Below are positions 43,379 through 52,528 of a stretch of DNA of 64,000 nucleotides, piece after piece; position 1 is the first letter of the stretch, and every line of letters starts with the position of its first letter. This DNA is from Paenibacillus sp. HW567 (GTDB taxonomy: Bacteria; Bacillota; Bacilli; Paenibacillales; Paenibacillaceae), in assembly GCF_000374185.1 (NCBI RefSeq), contig NZ_KB910518.1, positions 1,048,546 to 1,112,545 on the forward strand. Reading direction: 5' to 3'. The translations under genes were made by a program, and so were the position numbers. The notes under the pieces were generated by a model. The model was not told where the DNA came from. It made no database searches and saw nothing but the letters and a program-made list of their open reading frames with translations.

Positions 43379-44650
43379 ATGAGTTCATTATCCAAGGAAA
43401 ACAGTATTGTTGCAGATATGTCGCTGGCTCCGGAGGGGCATCTCAAAATCGACTGGGTTCGCCAGCATATGCCGGTGCTGAACCGTATCCGCGAGCAGTT
43501 CGAGGCAGAGCAGCCCTTCAAAGGCTTGAAGGTATCTATTACGCTTCACCTGGAAGCGAAGACAGCTTATCTGGCAAAGGTTGTGCAGGCAGGCGGCGCG
43601 GAAGTTACAATTACCGGCTCCAATCCGCTGTCTACGCAGGATGATGTTTGTGCAGCGCTGGTGGAGGACGGCATCACCGTATTTGCCAAATACAATCCCA
43701 CTCCTGAAGAATTCAAAGCGCTCAATATCAAGGCACTGGAAAGCAAACCGGACCTGATTATTGATGACGGAGGCGATTTTGCTACGCTGCTGCATTCCGA
43801 ACGCCCTGATCTGATGAAGAATATCCGCGGCGGCGCAGAAGAAACGACTACAGGCATTATCCGGCTAAAAGCATTGCAGAAGCAGGGCATTCTCAAGTTC
43901 CCGATGGTAGCCGTCAATGATGCTTATTGCAAGTATTTGTTCGATAACCGCTATGGTACAGGCCAATCTGCGTGGGACGGCATCGTCCGCACAACCAACC
44001 TTATTGTGGCTGGTAAGACAGTGGTCGTAGTCGGTTACGGCTGGTGCGGCAAAGGGGTGGCTATGCGGGCAAAAGGGCTTGGCGCCAATGTCATCGTGAC
44101 TGAGGTGGATGCGATCAAGGCTGTGGAGGCCCATATGGACGGGTTCCATGTGATGCCGATGCTGGAAGCAGCGAAGCAGGGGGATTTCTTCGTTACAGTG
44201 ACAGGCAATCGTTACGTGATCCGCGGCGAACATTACGATGTGATGAAGGATGGAGCGATTCTGTGCAACGCCGGCCATTTCGACGTCGAAGTGAATAAGC
44301 CCGAATTGTCCGAACGGGCAGTATCCCAGCGCACTGTGCGCAAGAACATCGAGGAGTACAAGCTGAAGGACGGACGCAAGCTGTATCTGCTGGCAGAGGG
44401 ACGGCTTGTAAACCTGGGCGCGGCTGACGGCCATCCGGCAGAGATCATGGATACAACCTTTGCGCTGCAGGCGCTCTCCCTGAAATATGTGAATGACAAT
44501 TACAACAACATCGGAGTAAAGGTTGAAAATGTTCCTTATGAGCTGGACGAGCAGGTAGCGCGCTATAAGCTGGAGAGTCTCGGGATTGCCATCGACAGCC
44601 TGACTCCGGAGCAGGTTCAATATTTGGACAGTTGGAATCTGAACGCATAA
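43379..44650 (+). CDS. ahcY: Adenosylhomocysteinase (archaeal/Thermotoga-like type)
   Basis: A 423-residue NAD-dependent hydrolase that reversibly splits S-adenosylhomocysteine to adenosine and homocysteine. The catalytic pattern includes H57 (TLHLEAKTA), D130 (IIDDGGD), E154/E155 (GGAEETTTG), and K185-D189-N190 ([14 protein letters not shown]). The Rossmann motif [13 protein letters not shown] is at about 215-227. NRYGTGQS replaces the NLYCCRES of eukaryotic-type enzymes, and the C-terminal Lys-Tyr tail is absent, as in archaeal and Thermotoga enzymes, some of which prefer S-inosylhomocysteine. B. subtilis uses Pfs/LuxS instead. ATG with CAGGAGGTATCATT upstream. Confidence 0.9.
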   Translation: MSSLSKENSIVADMSLAPEGHLKIDWVRQHMPVLNRIREQFEAEQPFKGLKVSITLHLEAKTAYLAKVVQAGGAEVTITGSNPLSTQDDVCAALVEDGITVFAKYNPTPEEFKALNIKALESKPDLIIDDGGDFATLLHSERPDLMKNIRGGAEETTTGIIRLKALQKQGILKFPMVAVNDAYCKYLFDNRYGTGQSAWDGIVRTTNLIVAGKTVVVVGYGWCGKGVAMRAKGLGANVIVTEVDAIKAVEAHMDGFHVMPMLEAAKQGDFFVTVTGNRYVIRGEHYDVMKDGAILCNAGHFDVEVNKPELSERAVSQRTVRKNIEEYKLKDGRKLYLLAEGRLVNLGAADGHPAEIMDTTFALQALSLKYVNDNYNNIGVKVENVPYELDEQVARYKLESLGIAIDSLTPEQVQYLDSWNLNA

Positions 44651-44665
44651 TCCATAGAACTGAAG

Positions 44666-44710
44666 CAAGGTGTCCGGCCATGTGAATGGTTCGGGCACCT
44701 TGTTTTTTTT
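44666..44710 (+). terminator. Intrinsic terminator after ahcY
   Basis: CAAGGTGTCCGGCCAT (from 44666) pairs with ATGGTTCGGGCACCTTG around GTGA, followed by eight T. It separates ahcY from the mraZ promoter region. Confidence 0.9.
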
Positions 44711-44799
44711 GCAGCTTGACATTTATGGAAAATTACTTTGCTCTAAAAAAAGGTTTTTGATTTTTAATGGCGAATCTATTATGCTTAGGTGGTGTAAAG

Positions 44800-44835
44800 T
44801 GGGGTAAAGTGGGGAATTGGGAGCTAGAGGTGGGG
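44800..44835 (+). promoter_or_regulatory. MraZ-binding-type repeats upstream of mraZ
   Basis: AAAGTGGGG occurs twice with 10-bp spacing (TGGGG at 44800 and 44810), followed by TGGGA at 44818 and TGGGG at 44831. MraZ is known to bind such TGGG repeats in its own promoter, so this is its probable operator. TTGACA at 44716 is a perfect -35 but no good -10 follows it, so the promoter is unresolved. Confidence 0.65.
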
Positions 44836-44842
44836 ACAAATC

Positions 44843-45280
44843 ATGTTTATGGGTGAGTACCAGCATAGCATTGATGACAAGGGACGTATCATTATCCCTG
44901 CCAAGTTCCGGGAAATGCTCGGAGCCTCCTTCGTAGCGACCCGCGGCCTCGACACCTGCTTATTTGTTTATCCCATGGAAGAATGGGGAATCATGGAACA
45001 AAAGCTTAAAAGCCTTTCACTGATGAAATCGGATGCCCGTGCCTTCAGCCGCTTTTTTTTCTCAGGAGCGACCGAATGTGTATGGGACAAGCAAGGCAGG
45101 GTGAATCTGCCGGGGAATTTGCGGCAATATGCCAAGCTGGACAAGGACTGTGTAATTCTGGGCGTTTCGAACCGGGTGGAGATCTGGAACAAGGAGCTAT
45201 GGGAGCAGTACTTCGAACAGTCAGAGGAAACGTTCAATGAGATTGCCGAGAAATTGGTGGATTTCAATTTCGATCTATAA
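44843..45280 (+). CDS. mraZ: Transcriptional regulator MraZ
   Basis: A 145-residue AbrB-like DNA-binding protein, first gene of the division and cell-wall cluster. Two MraZ domains are present: [20 protein letters not shown] with the later [14 protein letters not shown], and [20 protein letters not shown]. It represses its own operon and can affect division gene expression in other bacteria. The ATG lies 8 bp after the last TGGGG repeat (GTGGGGACAAATC), so the operator overlaps the ribosome-binding site. Confidence 0.97.
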   Translation: MFMGEYQHSIDDKGRIIIPAKFREMLGASFVATRGLDTCLFVYPMEEWGIMEQKLKSLSLMKSDARAFSRFFFSGATECVWDKQGRVNLPGNLRQYAKLDKDCVILGVSNRVEIWNKELWEQYFEQSEETFNEIAEKLVDFNFDL

Positions 45281-45319
45281 CACAATAACAATTCGAATAC
45301 TGCCCTGGAGGGATGCAGC

Positions 45320-46273
45320 TTGTTTCACCACATCACGGTGCTTAAGGAAGAAGCGACAGAAGGGCTGCACATCAAGAAGGATGGCATATATGTCGACTGC
45401 ACGCTTGGAGGGGCCGGACACAGTTCGCTGATTGCCTCGAAGCTTAGCGGCCAAGGCCGATTGATCTGTCTGGATCAGGATGACTGGGCTCTGGACAATG
45501 CAAGACAGAGACTCGGTGAATACGGCGACAAGGTCGTTTTGGTTAAGACCAACTTCCGGGAGCTTGAGCAGGTGCTGAAGGAAATCCCCTTTGTTCCGCA
45601 AAAGGACGGCGTTCCCCAAGTGGATGGAATTCTGTACGATCTGGGTGTATCCTCGCCTCAGTTCGATGAAGGGGAACGGGGATTCAGCTATAACCACGAT
45701 GCTCCGCTCGATATGCGGATGGACCAGTCCGCGGAGCTGACCGCAGCCGAAATTGTGAATACCTGGCCCGAGCAGGAGATCGCGCGTGTGCTTTTCCAAT
45801 ATGGAGAAGAGAAGTTCTCACGGCGGATTGCCCGCAAAATTGTAGAGCGCAGAGAAGTTCGCCCCGTGGAGAGCACGGGAGAATTGGCAGAGCTGATCAA
45901 GGAGGGCATTCCGGCTGCAGCGCGCAGAACGGGAGGACACCCCGCCAAACGGAGCTTTCAAGGGCTGCGTATTGCGGTGAACGATGAGCTTGGCGCTTTT
46001 GAGGAAGGGCTGCACGCGGCGGTGCGCTGCCTGGCACCTGAAGGAAGAGTGTCGGTCATTACGTTTCACTCGCTGGAGGACCGGATCTGCAAACAGATTT
46101 TCAGCAGCTATTTGAGCAAATGCACTTGTCCGCCTGACTTTCCGTTTTGCGTTTGCGGTGCAGAAGGCACCTTGAAGCTGATTAACCGCAAGCCGCTTGT
46201 GCCTTCCGAGGAAGAGCTGGAGCTTAACCCGCGCGCCCGTTCAGCGAAGCTGCGCATCGCAGAGAAATTGTAA
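45320..46273 (+). CDS. rsmH: 16S rRNA (cytosine(1402)-N(4))-methyltransferase RsmH
   Basis: A 317-residue SAM-dependent enzyme (MraW) that N4-methylates C1402 of 16S rRNA. SAM motif I is [38 protein letters not shown] and LRIAVNDEL are family motifs, and [15 protein letters not shown] closes the active site. TTG start with TGGAGGGATGCAGC. Between mraZ and ftsL as in nearly all dcw clusters. Confidence 0.97.
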   Translation: MFHHITVLKEEATEGLHIKKDGIYVDCTLGGAGHSSLIASKLSGQGRLICLDQDDWALDNARQRLGEYGDKVVLVKTNFRELEQVLKEIPFVPQKDGVPQVDGILYDLGVSSPQFDEGERGFSYNHDAPLDMRMDQSAELTAAEIVNTWPEQEIARVLFQYGEEKFSRRIARKIVERREVRPVESTGELAELIKEGIPAAARRTGGHPAKRSFQGLRIAVNDELGAFEEGLHAAVRCLAPEGRVSVITFHSLEDRICKQIFSSYLSKCTCPPDFPFCVCGAEGTLKLINRKPLVPSEEELELNPRARSAKLRIAEKL

Positions 46274-46296
46274 ATAACGATAAAGGAGAGTCAGAG

Positions 46297-46689
46297 ATGG
46301 CCTATACCCGCGGCAATTTAGCAGTTCAACCCAAAAGAAAAGAAGAGGCGGACAGGCTTTACCGCGAGAAGACAAAAGTAGTTACCAGACGCATGGTGCT
46401 TCCGCTGAAGGAGAAGCTGCTCTATATGCTGACACTTGGCGTATTTGTGCTGGTGGCTGCCACCCTGATTTGGCGTTACGTGCATATTTACGATTTGAAT
46501 TTGCAGGCGCAGAAGCTGGACAGCAACATTGCCAAGACGAAGAAGCAGATCGCTACCTATCAGATGGAGAAGCAGGGTCTAGAACAGACCGTAGCCAAGC
46601 GAGCTAGTGACATGGGGTATAAAACACCTGATGAGGGCTCGACCATTCATGTTCCACTGAGCAATACAGCCACAGACGGAGGCAACTAG
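46297..46689 (+). CDS. ftsL: Cell division protein FtsL
   Basis: A 130-residue bitopic protein. Basic cytoplasmic N-terminus (residues 1-45), one transmembrane helix (LLYMLTLGVFVLVAATLIW), then an extracytoplasmic coiled coil (LNLQAQKLDSNIAKTKKQIA). With DivIC and DivIB it forms the FtsQLB-type complex that activates septal synthesis. Sequence is poorly conserved, and identification rests on topology, length and place. AAGGAGAGTCAGAG precedes the ATG. Confidence 0.93.
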   Translation: MAYTRGNLAVQPKRKEEADRLYREKTKVVTRRMVLPLKEKLLYMLTLGVFVLVAATLIWRYVHIYDLNLQAQKLDSNIAKTKKQIATYQMEKQGLEQTVAKRASDMGYKTPDEGSTIHVPLSNTATDGGN

Positions 46690-46736
46690 TTGGCGATTGG
46701 CAGCAATCGTAATAATAAAGTTTGTGAGGTCTGCGT

Positions 46737-48968
46737 ATGGTGAAAAGAATAAAACTTCGCACGCTGTTTATAGGAGGGTGTATCACCCTCTTTTTTCTTG
46801 TTTTAATTGCCCGGGTATTCTGGATTCAGATACTGCATGGCGAATACTGGCAGCAAGAGGCAGCCAGCCAGTGGGCACATAAAGCAGTAATCAAAGCAGT
46901 ACGCGGTGAAATCGAGGACCGCAACGGGAATGTTCTGGCCAGTGATGTTCCTGCGTATACCGTTGTCGTTGATCCCGAGGTTATTGCTGAACGGGGAATT
47001 GGTGAAGAGGTTATCGCGGGACTGAATAAGCTGCTGGGCAAACCGGTGGACCAACTGAAGAAGCTGGTAGAGGCTAAGGATGATAAAGGCAAATACCTCA
47101 AGAACCGTGAGATCCGCAATGAGGGCTGGAAGATAAGCAAAGAACTTGCGGATAAGGTAGACGCCTTCAACAAGGGGCTAGCGAAAGAGCATGACATTCA
47201 GGAGACAGGTGTAGGACTTGTTACGGAACAAAAGCGTTATTATCCTAAGAATACACTTGCCGCGCATATTTTGGGCTATACCGACAGAGAAGGCAATGCG
47301 ATTATGGGGCTGGAAAAGTATTTTGACCAGCAGCTTAGAGGGGAGGACGGCAAGCTTCTCTATCAGAGCGATGGCAAAGGGGTTAAGCTTCCCGAATCCA
47401 ATGATACGTACCAGCCTGTGGTCAATGGAAACAATTTCAAGCTGACGATTGACAGTACAATTCAATATTATATTGAAGAGGCCATGAAAACCGCTTATGA
47501 CAAATACAAGCCTAAAAGCATGAGTGTCATTGCTGCCGACCCGAATACGATGGAAATTCTCGGCATGGCGAATATGCCTACCTTCAACCCGAATGAATAC
47601 TGGGATACTAATCAGAATTCCGCAGGCTTCTATAATCATGCGATCAAGTCCAGGTATGAACCGGGTTCAACCTTTAAGATTGTGACGCTGGCTGGAGCCG
47701 TGCAGGAGAAGCTCTTTAATCCTGATGCTACCTTTCAGTCCGGCCAAATTTACATCAAAGGGTACAAGAAACCGCTCCATGACATCAATAGAGTCGGCTG
47801 GGGGAAAATTTCGTTCCTTGAAGGTGTGAAGCGCTCCAGTAACGTAGCCTTCGTTAAGCTTGGCTATGAGATGCTTGGTCAGGAGAAGCTGCTGCAGTAT
47901 ATCAATGATTTCGGCTTCAATGAAAAAACCGGAATCGACCTGCCGGGTGAAACCATCGGTATTGTCAACCCGAATCCGAGCATTGCCTCGGAAAATGCCA
48001 CGCTCGCCTATGGACACGGCAAGGTGCTCGTTACTCCGATTCAGCAGCTTACGGCGGTATCAGCCATTGCCAACGGCGGCAAGCTGATGGTTCCGCATGT
48101 GGTCAAGGAAATTACCGACCCTAACACTGGCAAGACAACGGTTACCCAGCCAGAGGTAGTACGCGAGGTAATCTCGAAGGAGAGCGCCCGGGAAACGGGC
48201 AGCTATCTGGAGCAGGTTGTTGCCGATCAGGTCAAGGGCACCGGACGCCATGCTTACATTGAAGGCTACCGTGTGGCAGGCAAGACCGGTACGGCAATCA
48301 AGGTTCAAGGTAAGGATTATGACCGTAACAAGGTGCTTGCTTCTTTTATCGGCTATGCTCCGGTCAATGATCCGAAGATTGCAGTTATTGTAATCATTGA
48401 CGAGCCGCAGGACGGAGAAGGCGGCGGTGCTGCCGCTGCTCCAATATTCAAAGAGATTGTGTCGCAGGCTCTGCCTTACATGGGAGTACCCAAAGCAGTC
48501 GCGGATTCTAAAGGCAGCACAGAGAAAACAGTGAAAAGCACACCGTCCGAGCAGCGCTCTGCGCCTGATCTGACCGGTAAAACGATGCAAGCGGCCAGAC
48601 AACTGCTGATTGATCAAGGCTATGATTTCGAGGCGGTCGGCGAGGGAACAACAGTGGTCAGCCAATACCCTGAGAAGGGAACCCTGCTGGCATCAGGGCA
48701 GCGTGTCTATCTCTTGAGCCAGCAGGGTGAAAAACCTGTTATTCCTGATTTACGCGGGCAGTCCCTGCGTGATGCGCTGGAAATTCTCAGTCTGCTTAAG
48801 GTAGGTATTGCCATTGAGGGCGAAGGTTATGTGTCCCAGCAAACGCAGGGCATCAAGAACGGGAAAACCTTGGTTACCCTGGGGCTTAAGCCGCTCAATG
48901 AGTATGGTGAGAATATTCCTGTCCCTCCTGCTGCGGATGACACTAAGAAAGACACGAAGACAGAATAG
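46737..48968 (+). CDS. pbpB: Penicillin-binding protein 2B (septal transpeptidase)
   Basis: A 743-residue class B PBP that crosslinks septal peptidoglycan. One membrane anchor (residues ~10-30), a dimerisation domain, then the transpeptidase domain with S311-T-F-K314, SSN at 367-369 and KTGT at 516-519. Two C-terminal PASTA domains start at about residue 607 (SAPDLTGKTMQAARQLLIDQ) and 675. Tandem with spoVD, a related enzyme, as in B. subtilis. Confidence 0.95.
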   Translation: MVKRIKLRTLFIGGCITLFFLVLIARVFWIQILHGEYWQQEAASQWAHKAVIKAVRGEIEDRNGNVLASDVPAYTVVVDPEVIAERGIGEEVIAGLNKLLGKPVDQLKKLVEAKDDKGKYLKNREIRNEGWKISKELADKVDAFNKGLAKEHDIQETGVGLVTEQKRYYPKNTLAAHILGYTDREGNAIMGLEKYFDQQLRGEDGKLLYQSDGKGVKLPESNDTYQPVVNGNNFKLTIDSTIQYYIEEAMKTAYDKYKPKSMSVIAADPNTMEILGMANMPTFNPNEYWDTNQNSAGFYNHAIKSRYEPGSTFKIVTLAGAVQEKLFNPDATFQSGQIYIKGYKKPLHDINRVGWGKISFLEGVKRSSNVAFVKLGYEMLGQEKLLQYINDFGFNEKTGIDLPGETIGIVNPNPSIASENATLAYGHGKVLVTPIQQLTAVSAIANGGKLMVPHVVKEITDPNTGKTTVTQPEVVREVISKESARETGSYLEQVVADQVKGTGRHAYIEGYRVAGKTGTAIKVQGKDYDRNKVLASFIGYAPVNDPKIAVIVIIDEPQDGEGGGAAAAPIFKEIVSQALPYMGVPKAVADSKGSTEKTVKSTPSEQRSAPDLTGKTMQAARQLLIDQGYDFEAVGEGTTVVSQYPEKGTLLASGQRVYLLSQQGEKPVIPDLRGQSLRDALEILSLLKVGIAIEGEGYVSQQTQGIKNGKTLVTLGLKPLNEYGENIPVPPAADDTKKDTKTE

Positions 48969-49063
48969 CGTATAAGTGCAGGCTTGTTCTAACCCCTGTT
49001 TGTCCCGAATAGTCATGAAGATAAGAGCTCATGTCTAAGTAGCGAAAGCGGGGGGAGAACGGA

Positions 49064-50992
49064 ATGAAGGTTTCGAAGGTCGTAACTCGGCGGAGAATGC
49101 TGTGGACGCTGCTGGGACTTGCCGTATTGTTCGGCTCTCTGGCTGTGCGTCTTGCCTATGTGCAGTTATCCCAGGGCGAGAAGCTGAGCGCCAAGGCGGA
49201 AGATCTGTGGCGCCGTAATATTCCTTATACCGCCAAACGCGGTGAAATCTTGGACCGGGAAGGGACTGCCCTGGCCTATAATATCAGCTCCCCAACTGTT
49301 TACGCGGTTCCGGTGCAGGTGAAGGAGAAGCAAAAGACAGCACAGACGCTGGCTCCGCTGCTCGGTATGAGCGAGACGAAGCTGGTGGCTTTGCTGTCTA
49401 AAAGTGAGTCATCGGTGAAGCTGCAGCCCGGCGGCCGCAAAATTACGATGGAGCTGGCCGCGAGCATCCGTGATTTGCAGTTGCCGGGCATCGTTGTGGC
49501 TGAGGATAACAAGCGGTTTTATCCCTATGGCGATTTGGCGGCACATATCCTTGGCTTCACAGGCATAGATAATCAGGGGATTACCGGGGTGGAGAATATT
49601 TACGACAAGCTGCTTCAAGGCAGCGCGGGCAATATCTCCTATTTGTCCGATGCCGGGGGCAGGCTGATGCCCGGGTCATCGGAGAAATATTCGGCTCCTA
49701 AGGATGGACTCAATCTGCAACTGACGATAGATAAGCAGATTCAGTCCATTATGGAACGCGAGCTGGATCAGGCGATGGTGAAATATCAGGCCCAGGGTAG
49801 CTGGGCGATTGCAATGAATCCGAAGAACGGAGAAATCCTGGCCATGGCAAGCAGACCGGGGTATGAGCCTGGGGCCTACAAGGAATATGACGCTCAGGTC
49901 TATAACCGAAACCTGCCGATCTGGATGACCTATGAACCGGGTTCTACATTCAAAATCATAACCTTGGCTGCCGCGCTGCAGGAGGGTAAGGTAGACTTGC
50001 AGAACGACCACTTTTATGATCCCGGTTATATTGAGGTTGCCGGGGCCAAGCTGCGCTGCTGGAAAAAGGGCGGCCATGGAAGCCAGAGCTTTCTTGAGGT
50101 GGTGGAGAACTCCTGCAATCCGGGCTTTGTCGCACTTGGACAACGTCTGGGTAAGGATACTCTGTTTAAATATATCCGCGATTTCGGTTTCGGCGCCAAA
50201 ACCGGTATTGATCTGAACGGCGAAGCCAGCGGAATTCTGTTCAAGCCAGCGCAGGTGGGGCCGGTAGAGCTGGCGACCACAGCCTTCGGTCAAGGGGTGT
50301 CGGTCACGCCGATTCAGCAGATTGCCGCTGTATCGGCAGCCATTAACGGCGGCAAGCTCTATACGCCGCATGTCGCCAAGGCATGGATTAATCCCGATAC
50401 CGGCAAGATCGTGTCGGAGCCACAGCCGGAGGTGGTGCGGCAGGTCATTTCGGAAGAGACCTCGAAGAAGGTGCGCGCTGCCCTTGAGAGCGTAGTTGCC
50501 AAGGGAACCGGCCGGCCGGCATTTATTGACGGCTACCGTGTGGGAGGCAAGACAGGGACGGCACAAAAAGTAGTTAACGGCCGCTATTCAGCGACCGAGC
50601 ATATCGTATCTTTTATAGGGTTTGCGCCTGCCGATGATCCGCAAATTGTTGTATATACAGCAGTTGATAATCCTATGGGGATTCAGTTCGGGGGGGTAGT
50701 GGCAGCTCCAATCGTACAAAATATTCTGGAAGACTCCCTGCACTATTTGAAGGTCCCTGAGCGCAAGGATCAGCTTCCCAAAACCTATAAATATGGCGAA
50801 AATCCAATTGTGACGGTTCCCGATCTTACGGGGGCAACGGTCCAGGATATTTACGAGGATCTGAACATGAACTTTACGCTCGCCCGTTCAGGAACCGGCA
50901 ATACAGTAATCAATCAGGCGCCGAAGGCAGGTGCCAGAGTCGAGCAGGGCTCAACGATCAGGATCTATATGGGTGCTGACAGTGAAAAATAA
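49064..50992 (+). CDS. spoVD: Stage V sporulation protein D (spore cortex transpeptidase)
   Basis: A 642-residue class B PBP needed for spore cortex synthesis. Membrane anchor at residues ~12-32, S294-T-F-K, S350-C-N, and KTGT at 496-499. One C-terminal PASTA domain (VTVPDLTGATVQDIYEDLN) versus two in pbpB, as in the B. subtilis pair. GGGGGGAGAACGGA precedes the ATG. SpoVE, its SEDS partner, is encoded 5.4 kb downstream in the same cluster. Confidence 0.93.
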   Translation: MKVSKVVTRRRMLWTLLGLAVLFGSLAVRLAYVQLSQGEKLSAKAEDLWRRNIPYTAKRGEILDREGTALAYNISSPTVYAVPVQVKEKQKTAQTLAPLLGMSETKLVALLSKSESSVKLQPGGRKITMELAASIRDLQLPGIVVAEDNKRFYPYGDLAAHILGFTGIDNQGITGVENIYDKLLQGSAGNISYLSDAGGRLMPGSSEKYSAPKDGLNLQLTIDKQIQSIMERELDQAMVKYQAQGSWAIAMNPKNGEILAMASRPGYEPGAYKEYDAQVYNRNLPIWMTYEPGSTFKIITLAAALQEGKVDLQNDHFYDPGYIEVAGAKLRCWKKGGHGSQSFLEVVENSCNPGFVALGQRLGKDTLFKYIRDFGFGAKTGIDLNGEASGILFKPAQVGPVELATTAFGQGVSVTPIQQIAAVSAAINGGKLYTPHVAKAWINPDTGKIVSEPQPEVVRQVISEETSKKVRAALESVVAKGTGRPAFIDGYRVGGKTGTAQKVVNGRYSATEHIVSFIGFAPADDPQIVVYTAVDNPMGIQFGGVVAAPIVQNILEDSLHYLKVPERKDQLPKTYKYGENPIVTVPDLTGATVQDIYEDLNMNFTLARSGTGNTVINQAPKAGARVEQGSTIRIYMGADSEK

Positions 50993-51040
50993 GGTATAAG
51001 GCTGTGTTTCTTATCCGAAAATGCAGAGTGAGGGATTGCT

Positions 51041-52528
51041 ATGAAAGTTAATGAATTATCGTCTTGTCTTGCAGCTTCGCGTCTCTATGGGAATGGAGAG
51101 ACGGAAATCACCAATATCCAGGTGGATTCGCGCCGCATTCAGCCGGGTGACTTGTTCATCTGTCTGCCGGGTTTTACCGTGGATGGGCATGAATTTGCGC
51201 CGCAGGCCGCCGCGAATGGCGCCTCCGCCATTGTCTGTGAGCGGAAGCTTGAGATTGATCTGCCACAGATTGTGGTGGATGACAGCCGGTTTGCGATGTC
51301 CGTGTTGTCGGGCGCATTTTTCGGCTCGCCGAGCAGCAGATTGCGAATGATTGGGATTACCGGCACGAACGGCAAAACGACGACCACTTATCTTATTGAG
51401 CGGATTATGCAGGATCATAATGTGAAGACAGGGCTGATTGGAACGATTCAGATGCGCTATGACGGTCAGAGCTATCCGATGTCCGGCACAACGCAGGAAT
51501 CGCTTGAACTGCAGCGTACGCTTAGTGATATGGTCTCTAAGGGAGTACAGTGCTGTGTGATGGAGGTCTCCTCCCACGCGCTCGAGCAGGGACGTGTGAA
51601 GGGAACGGACTACCGTACCGCAATATTTACGAATTTGACCCAGGATCATTTGGATTATCATCATACGATGGAGGAGTATCGTGCGGCTAAGGGGCTGTTC
51701 TTTTCCCGGCTCGGCAATGTGATTTCGCCTTGGAAGGAAGAACGGAAATATGCCGTATTGAATGCGGATGACGAGGCAAGCGCCTATTTTGCCGCACAGA
51801 CTGCGGCGGAGGTCATTACATACGGCATCGACAGCGACGCCAATGTCCGGGCCTCGCAAATCTCCATCACGTCCAAAGGAACTTTTTTCCATGTGGATAC
51901 GTTTAAAGGAGAGGCTGACATTTCTCTGCGTATGGTCGGAAAGTTCAATGTGTACAATGCGCTTGCCGCGATCACGGCTGCTCTGCTGGAGGATGTGCCC
52001 CTTGCGGATATCAAGGCCAGTCTGGAGTCGGTTGCCGGTGTACCCGGACGTGTGGAATCCGTGGATGAAGGCCAGGATTTCGCGGTTATCGTAGATTATG
52101 CCCATACACCCGACGGATTGGAGAATGTGCTGAAGGCGGTTTGTGAATTTGCGGCAGGCAAGGTGCTTACAGTCTTTGGCTGCGGCGGAGACAGAGACAC
52201 TACCAAACGTCCGCTGATGGGCAAAATTGCTGCGAAGTACAGCGATCATGTATTTGTAACCTCCGACAATCCCCGTACCGAAGATCCGCTGCTGATTCTG
52301 AGGGATATCGAGGCCGGACTGAAGGCGGATGGAATAGCGCAGGACCGCTATGAAATGATTGCGGACCGGCGGGAAGCTATCAGAAAAGCTATTGAAATGG
52401 CAAGCCCCAGCGATGTAGTATTGATTGCGGGGAAAGGTCATGAGACCTATCAGCTAATCGGCGGAGTGGTTCATGATTTCGATGACCGCGTAGTCGCCAA
52501 AGAAGTTATAAGGGGCCGAAGCTATTGA
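51041..52528 (+). CDS. murE: UDP-MurNAc-tripeptide synthetase MurE
   Basis: A 495-residue Mur ligase that adds the third stem residue. P-loop TGTNGKTTTT at 108-117; the meso-diaminopimelate-binding motif DNPR is at 409-412, so the wall is meso-DAP type rather than lysine type. HLDYHHTMEEYRAAKG (carbamylated Lys) is the central ligase motif. TTG of murF overlaps its stop (TTGA). It opens the precursor-synthesis part of the cluster. Confidence 0.97.
   Translation: MKVNELSSCLAASRLYGNGETEITNIQVDSRRIQPGDLFICLPGFTVDGHEFAPQAAANGASAIVCERKLEIDLPQIVVDDSRFAMSVLSGAFFGSPSSRLRMIGITGTNGKTTTTYLIERIMQDHNVKTGLIGTIQMRYDGQSYPMSGTTQESLELQRTLSDMVSKGVQCCVMEVSSHALEQGRVKGTDYRTAIFTNLTQDHLDYHHTMEEYRAAKGLFFSRLGNVISPWKEERKYAVLNADDEASAYFAAQTAAEVITYGIDSDANVRASQISITSKGTFFHVDTFKGEADISLRMVGKFNVYNALAAITAALLEDVPLADIKASLESVAGVPGRVESVDEGQDFAVIVDYAHTPDGLENVLKAVCEFAAGKVLTVFGCGGDRDTTKRPLMGKIAAKYSDHVFVTSDNPRTEDPLLILRDIEAGLKADGIAQDRYEMIADRREAIRKAIEMASPSDVVLIAGKGHETYQLIGGVVHDFDDRVVAKEVIRGRSY

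Noticed and set aside
51056..52441. Long minus-strand open frame (461 codons) opposite murE
   Set aside because: Antisense shadow of murE with no domain; murE motifs on the plus strand are complete.
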